A stretch of DNA of 29,088 nt from an uncultured Helcococcus sp. GTDB lineage: Bacteria > Bacillota > Clostridia > Tissierellales > Peptoniphilaceae. A program made the position numbers and the translations under genes. Below are positions 22,273 through 29,088 of the stretch, in pieces. Numbering within the stretch: position 1 is the stretch's first letter; every line of letters begins with the position of its first letter. The stretch covers positions 1 through 29,088 of the forward strand of contig CAMXYZ010000006.1 of the NCBI GenBank assembly GCA_947253305.1, given 5' to 3'. Under the pieces are notes generated by a model. The model was not told the origin of the DNA. It saw nothing but the letters and a program-made list of their open reading frames with translations, and made no database searches.

Positions 22273-22902
22273 ATGAGCAATCTTACAGTATTAGAACATC
22301 CTTTAATAAATCACAAACTAAGCATTTTAAGAGATATACATACAGGAACTAATGAATTTAGAAAAGTTACTACTGAAATATCTCAATTAATGTGTTACGA
22401 AGTTTGTAGAAATCTAGAACTTGAAGAATATGAATTAGAAACTCCATTAGAAAAAACAGTTGGATATAGACTTTCCGGTAAAAAATTAGGATTAGTTCCA
22501 ATTTTAAGAGCTGGACTAGGAATGGTTGATGGAATGCTAAGTTTACTTCCTTCAGCAAAAGTTGGACATATAGGTATGTATAGAGATCATGACACTTTAA
22601 AACCGGTACCTTATTATTCAAAACTTCCAAGTGATGTATCAGAAAGAGATATATTCGTTCTAGATCCAATGCTTGCAACAGGTGGTTCCGCAAGTGATGC
22701 CATTGATGAATTAAAAAGACAAGGATGTAAATCAATTAGACTAATATGTATTGTTGGTGCTCCAGAAGGTGTAAAAGAAATACAAGAAAAACATCCAGAT
22801 GTAGATATATATTTAGCTGCACTGGATAGAGAATTAAATGAAACAGCATATATAGTCCCAGGACTAGGTGATGCAGGAGATAGATTGTTCGGAACAAAAT
22901 AG
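22273..22902 (+). CDS. upp: Uracil phosphoribosyltransferase
   Basis: 209 aa, standard length. It salvages uracil to UMP with PRPP. Marks are LEHPLINHKLSILRD at the N-terminus, PILRAGLGMVDGML, the PRPP loop VLDPMLATGGSASDAI and the uracil-binding C-terminal YIVPGLGDAGDRLFGTK. AGGAGG precedes the ATG; 18 bases separate it from rpiB. Its product pathway joins with the ribose phosphate made upstream, which fits the operon. Confidence 0.96.
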   Translation: MSNLTVLEHPLINHKLSILRDIHTGTNEFRKVTTEISQLMCYEVCRNLELEEYELETPLEKTVGYRLSGKKLGLVPILRAGLGMVDGMLSLLPSAKVGHIGMYRDHDTLKPVPYYSKLPSDVSERDIFVLDPMLATGGSASDAIDELKRQGCKSIRLICIVGAPEGVKEIQEKHPDVDIYLAALDRELNETAYIVPGLGDAGDRLFGTK

Positions 22903-22917
22903 AAGTGAGGGTGAAAT

Positions 22918-23664
22918 ATGACTAATAAAACTATAAAGGATATATTAAATCATAGATCGATTAGAAATTAGAAAAACATAGAACTTGATCAAGAAATAGT
23001 AGATACATTACTAGATGTTGCAATGCAAACAGCTACATCTACAGGTATGCAAGCTGCGTCAATCATTAAATTAGATGATCCAGAAAAAAGACAAGCTCTA
23101 GCTGATGTAGCACATCAACAATATATAAAAGATGCACCTTTATTACTAATATTTATAGCTGATAATTATAGAAATAGTAAAATTGTAGAAGAAGCACAAG
23201 GCAATGAGGACTATCAAAATGATGCTGATAGATTTTTCGCAGCATATACAGATGCAGCAATAATGGCTCAAAATGTAGTTAATGCAGCAGAATCTCTTGG
23301 ACTAGGTACAGTTTTCTTAGGCTCAATATTAAATGACGCTAGAAAGACTATAGAAAGACTAGAATTACCAAAATTAACTATGCCTGTAGTTGGATTAGCT
23401 ATAGGATATCCAAATCAAGAACCTCAACTAAAGCCAAGAATGAATAAAAAATTCAGAGTGTTCCACGATAGATATGAAGAAGTAGATAATTATCACGATT
23501 CTTTAGAAGAATATGATAGTGAAATGAAGACTTATTATGATCTTAGAGATGATAGTAAACCATTAGATAAGTTTACAAAACAAGTAGTTTCAAGAGCAGC
23601 AGGACAAATAGATGCTAGAGCAGAATTAGCAGAAATAGCTAGAGAACAAGGATATGAATTGTAG
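22918..23664 (+). pseudogene. Nitroreductase-family protein with a premature amber codon
   Basis: The frame opens at ATG 22918 after GTGAGGGTG and reads MTNKTIKDILNHRSIRN, then TAG at 22969-22971 (codon 18). It continues unbroken as KNIELDQEIVDTLLDVA to the stop at 23662-23664, 248 codons in all. HRSIRN(Y/F)K is the conserved FMN-phosphate start of NfsA/FRP-type flavin oxidoreductases, and the TAG stands where Tyr (TAT/TAC) is expected. The rest is intact: NYRNSK, LGLGTVFLGSI, PVVGLAIGYPNQEP and a C-terminal helix. An internal ATG at 23023 lacks a good ribosome binding site and would drop FMN contacts. A recent nonsense mutation, or a base-calling error, is the simplest reading. Confidence 0.85.
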
Positions 23665-23926
23665 ATATAATAACTAAGGAAACAGTATAAGTGACCAGAA
23701 AATTTAAACCAAAGACATTTATAATATTTGTCTCTAGTTTTTTATTTTTAATATTTTCTTATAAGAAGTCCAAACTGCTTATATTCGAATCCACTAAAAA
23801 AGCAACCACAAAGGCTCATTAAATTAGGGATTTTAGAAAAACTGATTCAGAGTGTCTTTAGGTTGCAAGATAAAAGGCTGTGAGTTTAAATGCTCACAGC
23901 CTTTAGATTATAAAAAACAAGTGTGT
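23665..23926. other. Intergenic region with hairpins
   Basis: No supported gene. A weak hairpin AGACA/TGTCT (23713-23733) followed by CTAGTTTTTTATTTTT may terminate the upp transcript. An imperfect 60-base inverted arrangement, GCAACC (23802-23807) against GGTTGC (23861-23866), could be the ghost of a small element. Confidence 0.45.
23873..23904. terminator. Hairpin terminator between convergent units
   Basis: Perfect arms AAAGGCTGTGAG (23873-23884) and CTCACAGCCTTT (23893-23904) with an 8-base loop. The minus strand continues as TATCTTG and the plus strand as AGATTATAA, so the T-tracts are short. It probably serves the restriction-modification operon and the nitroreductase side alike. Confidence 0.7.
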
Positions 23927-24087
23927 TTAAGGTAATTCGAGTTCCTTTGTTTCATAAATTATCATATCTACAGAATATCCAACAGCGTCACAGAACTCGA
24001 CTCCACAATAGTTAGAATTAGAATAACAACTTACAGCAATACCGATAATGGCTGATGGATATACATCTTTTTCAACTTAAATTTCAT
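23927..24087 (-). pseudogene. Frameshifted small gene after the specificity subunit
   Basis: An ATG (24087-24085) overlaps the specificity-subunit stop as ATGA, and reads MKFK before leaving frame. From the next base a different frame runs cleanly to TAA (23929-23927) as VEKDVYPSAIIGIAV, then SCYSNSNYCGVEFCDAVGY, then SVDMIIYETKELELP. Restoring one A in TTTAAGTTG (to TTTAAAGTTG) joins both into a 53-aa protein with three Cys. Family not recognised. Its coupled position suggests a fourth member of the restriction-modification operon. It is too short for the usual ORF search. Confidence 0.6.
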
Positions 24088-24667
24088 ATTTTATCTCCAT
24101 ACGGAAGAGAATTGATATAGCTTTTCATAAAATTCCAGTCAGGCATATATCCTCTATCTGAATATTTTTTTGTTTCATCAATTATGGGCTTGTGGTTTTT
24201 ATCTCTTTGAATTGGCAATTTTATTGTTTCATTTAGATATTTATCTTCCGTTACCTTTCTACCATATGAGTATTTGTATCTTAACTTGCTCATTACTGCT
24301 TGAACAAATAAATAATATTCGCTCAATATATTATTTTTTTTAAGAATTAAAATTTTAGCAGAATCTCCCACTACACAACCATTTCTTTGAAAAGATACAT
24401 ATCCTGCTGAGCCTGTTCGAGCAACGGTTAAACATGGACCCAGTGAATAAGTATAATTCATTTCTTTAACATAATTAAAATTGATATATTCTAAAATTCC
24501 ATTATTTTCTTCTCCACTTTGAACTACATTTAATGTTCCTTGATTGTCATCTATTTCTTCTTGTGTTATTCCTTTGCCATTATATAAATTAAATAAATTG
24601 TCAATCTTAAATTCTTTCCAGTCATTGATATTTAATTCTGGTACTTTTTCAATCTTATTCTCTGTTT
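24084..24667 (-). pseudogene. Specificity subunit of R-M system, second half (TRD2), out of frame
   Basis: The frame reads LKTENKIEKVPELNINDWKE at its start. The second target-recognition domain follows with FNLYNGKGITQEE, VARTGSAGYVSF and GCVVGDSAKILILK. It ends with the repeated spacer IKLPIQRDKNHKPII, GYMPDWNFMKSYINSLPYGDKI. No start codon with a ribosome binding site precedes it; the first in-frame ATG (24461) would cut off half the domain. It is the continuation of the gene at 24668-25207, displaced by one base: adding a T in GCGTTAAAAA gives one 374-aa protein. Pfam Methylase_S style with two half-repeats, close in size to the BcgI B subunit. Confidence 0.85.
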
Positions 24668-25207
24668 TTAACGCATTCCTAATAGAGCCTTGACTCTCTC
24701 TCTAGTTTCAAGCCTTTCTATGAACTTTTCCATATATTCCCAATCGGGAATATAACCTTCATCTGAGTATTTTTTATATTGATCTATTAAATAAGAATTA
24801 TTTTCATCCTTTTTTATTGGTAATTTAATCGATTCGTTAACAAATTTATTTTGAAAAGCTTTCCTTCCATATGCATATTTATATTTATTCTTATTAATAA
24901 TAGTTGCAATAAAAAGACCTATGTGTTTATTTAAGTTATCGTTTTGTAAAATACTAATTTCATCACTTGCTGTAAATTCTCCTTCAACATAGTAGCAGTC
25001 ACCAAAAGTAGAATAAATTAAAGAATTTTTTTCTACGAATAAAGGATTAGCTATTTTATCTGTTAATCCATTATTATCCTGTGATGCTGAAAAGTAAAAA
25101 ACATCTCCATTTTCTCTATCCTCTTCAATTAACCTTTTTCCTCTTTTAATTTTAAATAATTTGCCTATAATAAAATCTTTCCAATCAGAAGTATCCATAA
25201 AACTCAA
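24668..25207 (-). CDS. Specificity subunit of R-M system, first half (TRD1)
   Basis: 179 aa to a frameshift-generated TAA. The TTG start (25207-25205) lies seven bases after AGGAGG and overlaps the methyltransferase stop as TTGA; an ATG three codons later is too far from that site. The N-terminal DTSDWKDFIIGKLFKIKRGK starts a target-recognition domain (GLTDKIANPLFVEKNSLIYS). The spacer IKLPIKKDENNSYLI, GYIPDWEYMEKFIERLETRE follows and recurs in the second half. The truncated product has one TRD, so as a half-subunit it might still dimerise to bind a symmetric site; otherwise the gene is simply broken. Confidence 0.8.
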   Translation of the reverse strand: MSFMDTSDWKDFIIGKLFKIKRGKRLIEEDRENGDVFYFSASQDNNGLTDKIANPLFVEKNSLIYSTFGDCYYVEGEFTASDEISILQNDNLNKHIGLFIATIINKNKYKYAYGRKAFQNKFVNESIKLPIKKDENNSYLIDQYKKYSDEGYIPDWEYMEKFIERLETRERVKALLGMR

Positions 25208-26751
25208 CTTCTTGCCTCCTTTATAGTGTAAGCATAATAATTTCTAATAGTTTTTTCAAAATCCGCTTCTGTTAGAGTGGAATAATCTGTTTTCATGTAG
25301 GCTTCAGCTAACCATTCGTCTTCATGTGATACAGGAGCTGTTGCACTTAAACCATCAATAACTTTTTTATTTCTAAATAGATCTAGCCACTTTTCTTCAA
25401 TTTTTTTCCACAATGAGTGGTCATCATTAGAAAATTGTTCTACACGACCAAGGTTTTTTCTTTTGACATGACCATCATCCTTATAATATCCGAAAAACGT
25501 TTCTTTAATGCTTCCATCCGATGAAACATGGAGTTTACCCAGTGTAAATACCATACAACAAGCAGATGCAGATGCTCCAGGATAAAAAACTTCATTAGGA
25601 AGAGTAAACACCGCATCTAGTGTGTTTTCTTCAAGCATCTTTTCTTTTGCTAATTTAAGTACTGAATTAGAACCTATGGCGGCAGCAACAGGTAATAGAA
25701 TTGCTAATTTAACTTCCTTTTTTGACTCTCCATTTTGAATCCTATTATAATTCATTTTACTTACACAATCTGATATAAATTCAGCAAATACAAATCCCTT
25801 TGTTGGATCTTCTTTTCCATTTTTTTGTTTAACAGTCCATCTGTCTTTATATTTATCTGGTATAGACCTAGGTTTAGCATTGTATGGTGGATTCATAAGA
25901 ATAATATCAGGGTTAGCTTCTACAAAAAAATCTCCCATATCAAAAAGAGATCCCAATTTTATGTTAGAATTTCCATCCCCATGTATAAGCATATTTGTTA
26001 TAGATAGACCAAATGCAACTTCCTCTATCTCCACACCATATATGTTATTTTTTTTGATATTTTCTCTTTTAAGTCTCTTTTCTGAATCAGTTAACTTTGC
26101 ATTTTCACAATCCGCTAATTCTTTAACCATAGCTTGGACTAAGAAAGATCCAGATCCACAAGTACCGTCAAAGATTTTTTTGTGTCTATCAACATTCGTC
26201 ACCCTACACATAAATTCAGTTATATGATCTGGTGTAAACGCTTGATTCTTATCTGCTTTTCCGGTGTACTTATTAAAAGCTATAAAGAATAAGTTTAATA
26301 TATCTTGACCTTCATCCGAATCTTCATCAATATAGGCATATATATTTTTAAGTATATATGTTAATATTTCATTCCAATCAAAAACGCTTAAGGCTCTTAC
26401 ATTTTGATTATTTAAAACATTATTTTGAAGTAATTGTATTTTTTTAGACTTATTGTCTGAACCATCTAGTAGGTCTTCTAACGTTTCTTTTATAGCACCA
26501 ATAATCCCGCTAGCTTTGCTATTTTCCCAGTGCTCACTTAATACTCCAGCTGTTTTATCGTCGATTGTTATAAAACCTCTATTTTTAACTTCGTCTTTTA
26601 TATATAAAAGTGATGTCCCTACAAATTGACTCCTCAACTTTTCGGGAATATCTTTCTTATGAAGTAATTCATTAAGAGCATAAGTATTTCTTAATACTTT
26701 TTCTCTATCATTTTGTTTACTAGCGTTAAATAGAGAAGTGTAATAGCTCAT
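25204..26751 (-). CDS. N6-adenine DNA methyltransferase part of a BcgI-like RM subunit
   Basis: 515 aa counted from ATG 26751. It transfers a methyl from SAM to adenine at the site chosen by the specificity subunit. Helical N-terminal region to about 120, then motif I FDGTCGSGSFL (194-204, DGTCGSG in place of the usual DPTCGSG), IYGVEI, and catalytic motif IV NPPY (287-290). KGFVFAEFI, AILLPVAA and PNEVFYPGASASACCMVF continue the HsdM-type fold. The reading frame stays open for about 34 codons above this ATG, as IIAILANTKNDKFKIWKNKI, and then meets the nuclease segment at a T7 run (26853-26859). It is therefore probably the main part of one 642-aa protein split by a one-base loss. If translated alone from 26751, no strong ribosome binding site is visible. 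The stop overlaps the specificity-subunit start. Confidence 0.85.
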   Translation of the reverse strand: MSYYTSLFNASKQNDREKVLRNTYALNELLHKKDIPEKLRSQFVGTSLLYIKDEVKNRGFITIDDKTAGVLSEHWENSKASGIIGAIKETLEDLLDGSDNKSKKIQLLQNNVLNNQNVRALSVFDWNEILTYILKNIYAYIDEDSDEGQDILNLFFIAFNKYTGKADKNQAFTPDHITEFMCRVTNVDRHKKIFDGTCGSGSFLVQAMVKELADCENAKLTDSEKRLKRENIKKNNIYGVEIEEVAFGLSITNMLIHGDGNSNIKLGSLFDMGDFFVEANPDIILMNPPYNAKPRSIPDKYKDRWTVKQKNGKEDPTKGFVFAEFISDCVSKMNYNRIQNGESKKEVKLAILLPVAAAIGSNSVLKLAKEKMLEENTLDAVFTLPNEVFYPGASASACCMVFTLGKLHVSSDGSIKETFFGYYKDDGHVKRKNLGRVEQFSNDDHSLWKKIEEKWLDLFRNKKVIDGLSATAPVSHEDEWLAEAYMKTDYSTLTEADFEKTIRNYYAYTIKEARS

Positions 26752-26837
26752 TGCGTCTATTACATTTTCATTATCTAATAAGGTTTCATCTGATATTTTA
26801 TTCTTCCATATTTTAAATTTATCATTTTTTGTATTTG

Positions 26838-27131
26838 CTAATATTGCAATAATTTTTTTGTTTTAAACAAAATTTTTTCTTCATCGACATATTGCCTTAG
26901 TTGTTCTTTATCTTCTTCAATAAAATCTTGTTTTGTTTCTACTAAGACAACAACTCCTCTTTCTTTGTTTTCAAATCTAATATCAACCTTAAAATGTTCA
27001 GGTGTGTAGCCTAAAAGTTCGACTAATTTCTTTTTAGAACCTGCAGCTTGAACATATGAGAATTCTCCCCCTTCTATATTAGTTGTTTGATACTCACTAC
27101 CTATTCTCATAACTATGTCATGTCTTTGCAA
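26838..27131 (-). pseudogene. N-terminal PD-(D/E)XK nuclease segment of the BcgI-like RM subunit
   Basis: 97 codons from a TTG start (27131-27129) seven bases after GGAGG. The sequence YVQAAGSKKKLVELLGY, then FKVDIRFENKERGVVVLVETKQ, shows D50 and E65-x-K67, the metal-binding triad of PD-(D/E)XK nucleases. It leaves frame in the run of seven A (26859-26853 on the minus strand). One more A turns KTKKLLQY-stop into KTKKIIAILANTK and continues into the methyltransferase. The restored 642-aa protein closely matches the recalled size of BcgI A (637 aa), which fuses nuclease and methylase and works with a separate B subunit. The truncated product is unlikely to cut DNA. Confidence 0.8.
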
Positions 27132-27133
27132 CT

Positions 27134-27264
27134 TTAATCCTCCACTCTATATTCCAATACTTCCGATATATCACACTTAAAACACCTATAAATTCTACAA
27201 AGTATTTCCATACTGACATTTTCATCAATTAATTTTTCCATAATTTATCATAGGAAAATCCCAT
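27134..27264 (-). pseudogene. Remnant of an XRE-family regulator (HTH_26 type)
   Basis: The ATG at 27264-27262 after AAGGTGG gives MGFSYDKLWKN, the usual start of small XRE regulators (SYDKLWK-L). A second frame from 27241 gives KLIDENVSMEILCRIYRCFK then CDISEVLEYRVED, the usual C-terminus of the same family (NVSMEVLxxICxxLxCDIxDxLEY). Two changes separate this from a normal ~68-residue protein. One A is missing in TGGAAAAATTA, and about 25-30 residues including the recognition helix are gone between KLID and ENVSM. It sits directly before the RM gene, where a controller protein would be expected. Confidence 0.7.
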
Positions 27265-27304
27265 AATCCACCTTAAGTTAATCTTCTATTTTTTACAGTT
27301 TTTC

Positions 27305-27326
27305 TATAATATTAGACCATATTATA
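27305..27326. repeat. Inverted repeat upstream of the XRE remnant (operator candidate)
   Basis: TATAATAT and ATATTATA are perfect 8-base arms around a 6-base centre (TAGACC), 41 bases before the remnant's ATG. On the minus strand the first arm supplies a TATAAT -10. The location fits a controller-protein operator. Confidence 0.45.
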
Positions 27327-27347
27327 CAACTAAAATTTTATATTTTT

Positions 27348-29088
27348 CTATAATTCAATTATCTCATCAAATAAATCTTTATTTTCTTCAATTATAGCCT
27401 TATTACCAAGTATGGCTAGAGATGAAGATTCTAATGTCTTTTCAAACAAACTAGCATATGATTTTACGTCTTTTATTGTTAATTCTAAAGCATTTTTAAT
27501 ATAATTATCAATTACCTCATAATCCTTATTTGTTAAATATAGAGATAAATCAAAATTTGATTTTTGAGCTTCTGTTAATAATGGATCTAAATTACCAACA
27601 CCACCGATAATATATGGAAGCAGATCTTCTTCGGTATAGTTTAATTCTTCTAAGAATTTAGGTATATCATTATATACTTTAAGCGTATTAGTTATATTTG
27701 GATCCCTATATGAGTATGTTGCAAATGTTGAAAGTGGAGATATTACAACTCCAGCTCCATATGCTCCAGATTTTGCTCTAATTTCATTAAATAAAAATTC
27801 TGTAGAAATTAAATTATTTAATATTATTAATTTGCTATCATATTCTCCTTGTAATTTATTTCCGTAGGAAACATAGTTTACATCGGAAGAAGTAGCGAAT
27901 CCTTCTCTTTTAATACTTGGATTAAATTCATAGTTTTTTTCTTCAAAATCTTTTGAATATAATTTTCTTACACTAGCTTCAATACTATCGATTAAATCAT
28001 TTTCGTAAGAAAAATCAGAAGCTGTATTAACTATTAGATTATTTTTTCTAATAGCTTTATCATATACTTCACTTAATTTATCTAATATTTCTTTAGCATC
28101 TTTAGATTTCAATTCCTTAATAAATAAGTAGAAGTCTAATCCTGATATATATTGATTATAATTACTCATTTCTGAATGATTTGATAAAGCTCTTCCCATC
28201 ATCAATGCATGAGCATTTTGATAAAGTCTTATTTCAAAACCTGTAGTAATCATTGAAATTATTTCTTTTATTCTAGTTTCATTTTCAAAGATTGTATTAT
28301 TAAGAACTTCATCGAGAACTTCTAAAGAGGTTTTAACATTATCGCTAAATGTCTTAATAGATGCTCTTAATTTTCTATTTATTTTTTTAGTCTTATAGTC
28401 TTCATATTGTTGAATAGAAAAATCAATCCCATCAGAATTTAAGAATACTTCCTTATTCAGATCTGAATAATTGAAGTTTTTTGTATCGATCATACTTAAA
28501 ACTTGAGTTAAAAGTGAAAGATACATAATTTCTTCCTTGTCGACTATGTGATTTATATCGAATAATAGGCTTATGTAGTCGATACCCGAAGTTGGTAGAT
28601 TATGCTTTATTAATGTAAAATCATCTTTATTTAAAACTTCTCTATCAATACGGTTAATTTTTGTAACTACATCATCTTTAGAAAGTTTTGGAATTGTAGC
28701 CTTTTCTTCTGGTGTATTTTCTTTATTTTGAAAAATTTCCATTTCAATTCTTTTTTCTTCTAAATTATTTCTCTCATCTTCTGAAAGAGATTCAAATTTT
28801 TCGTCCAGGAATTTTCTGACTTCTTCATCCTTATTTTTATTTAAATCTTTCTTTGGTATATGTGAGATTATAGCCTTGTGTGGATTATCTAATATATTAT
28901 TTTTGATAAATGATTCAAATAGTCCATTATCTAAATTATCTTCAATGTATTTTAAATCATCTGATATATCTATAGCATTTATTGGTGAGCCATCATATAG
29001 CCAAGATTTGAAAGCTCTGATGAAGTAGATTACACCTTTAGAAGCATCTCCTTCATTTTCTTTAATATAGAATTTGTAGCTATTTAGA
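27348..29088 (-). CDS. PreP-like M16C metallopeptidase, C-terminal part (runs off window)
   Basis: At least 580 codons; the frame is open to the right edge, so an ATG at 28742 is internal and not the start. The full protein should be about 950-980 residues, with the HxxEH zinc motif in the missing N-terminal half. It belongs to the insulinase-like M16C group (presequence protease/Cym1), clam-shaped enzymes that degrade unfolded peptides. Seen here are the hinge (LSEDERNNLEEKRIE), the third domain (IKHNLPTSGIDYISLLFD, TTGFEIRLYQNAHALMMGRA) and the fourth. The fourth domain carries the conserved LFNEIRAKSGAYGAG and FATYSYRDPN, whose Arg and Tyr bind substrate. The remaining sequence to the end (SLAILGNKAIIEE) is complete. 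No internal break seen. Confidence 0.88.
   Translation of the reverse strand, partial: LNSYKFYIKENEGDASKGVIYFIRAFKSWLYDGSPINAIDISDDLKYIEDNLDNGLFESFIKNNILDNPHKAIISHIPKKDLNKNKDEEVRKFLDEKFESLSEDERNNLEEKRIEMEIFQNKENTPEEKATIPKLSKDDVVTKINRIDREVLNKDDFTLIKHNLPTSGIDYISLLFDINHIVDKEEIMYLSLLTQVLSMIDTKNFNYSDLNKEVFLNSDGIDFSIQQYEDYKTKKINRKLRASIKTFSDNVKTSLEVLDEVLNNTIFENETRIKEIISMITTGFEIRLYQNAHALMMGRALSNHSEMSNYNQYISGLDFYLFIKELKSKDAKEILDKLSEVYDKAIRKNNLIVNTASDFSYENDLIDSIEASVRKLYSKDFEEKNYEFNPSIKREGFATSSDVNYVSYGNKLQGEYDSKLIILNNLISTEFLFNEIRAKSGAYGAGVVISPLSTFATYSYRDPNITNTLKVYNDIPKFLEELNYTEEDLLPYIIGGVGNLDPLLTEAQKSNFDLSLYLTNKDYEVIDNYIKNALELTIKDVKSYASLFEKTLESSSLAILGNKAIIEENKDLFDEIIEL

Noticed and set aside
23802..23866. 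Insertion-sequence or MITE remnant with GCAACC/GGTTGC ends
   Set aside because: Only six matching bases at each end, no target duplication and no transposase coding potential.
28740..28742. ATG as the start of a 464-aa peptidase gene
   Set aside because: The frame stays open to the window edge and encodes the PreP hinge and preceding domain, so the gene is cut by the window and this Met is internal.

Overview
The window is AT-rich, has Gram-positive-style ribosome binding sites (AGGAGG) and carries NPxTG-type sortase substrates. It also has a SpoU/RlmH/YycJ housekeeping complement and a yybP-ykoY manganese riboswitch. Together these point to a low-GC Firmicute, most likely an anaerobic coccus of the Peptoniphilaceae/Tissierellia type. 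The family placement is inference from gene style, not proof. No rRNA, tRNA or CRISPR was seen.

Layout, left to right. (1) 1-53 is the 3' tail of a group II intron, ending just beyond the stop of a membrane-protein gene. (2) 59-1312 (minus) holds two tandem paralogous four-helix membrane proteins, the upstream one with a TTG start. (3) 1438-2848 (plus) holds a small membrane protein and mannose-6-phosphate isomerase. (4) 3008-5279 holds two related sortase-anchored surface proteins, each behind a near-consensus promoter. Their 3' ends are nearly identical, and a remnant of another cell-wall repeat protein follows in frame after the second. (5) 5619-8330 (minus) is a Ca2+/Mn2+-type P-type ATPase behind a manganese riboswitch. 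(6) 8582-12676 (plus) runs YycJ-type hydrolase, RlmH, UppP, an anchored propeller-like protein and an MscS channel. (7) 12745-15138 (minus) is pncB plus a PfkB-family kinase. (8) 15230-17593 (plus) is a SPOUT methyltransferase, a HAD phosphatase and a CDF transporter whose metal site looks like the Mn type. (9) 17913-18898 is a secreted protein with a hydrophobic C-terminus and a small four-helix membrane protein, possibly a bacteriocin/immunity pair. (10) 19091-20533 (minus) is an amino-acid permease. (11) 20804-23664 (plus) is sua5-rpiB-upp and a nitroreductase with a premature amber codon. (12) 23927-27264 (minus) is a broken restriction-modification locus. (13) 27348 to the right edge (minus) is the C-terminal part of a PreP-like M16C peptidase.

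The most notable structure is the restriction-modification locus. Restoring one base in each of two genes gives a ~642-aa nuclease-methyltransferase and a ~374-aa specificity subunit. That architecture matches BcgI-type (type IIB) systems rather than classical type I. A decayed XRE regulator lies upstream and a small frameshifted gene downstream. All four lesions are one-base losses in A or T runs, while the other 24 kb shows none.

The second theme is manganese: a Mn-riboswitch-controlled P-type ATPase and a CDF exporter with a D/N-D/D site. A third is a recurring promoter form, TGATAAAAT, placed 17-18 bases before the start codon of several housekeeping genes, which implies very short leaders.
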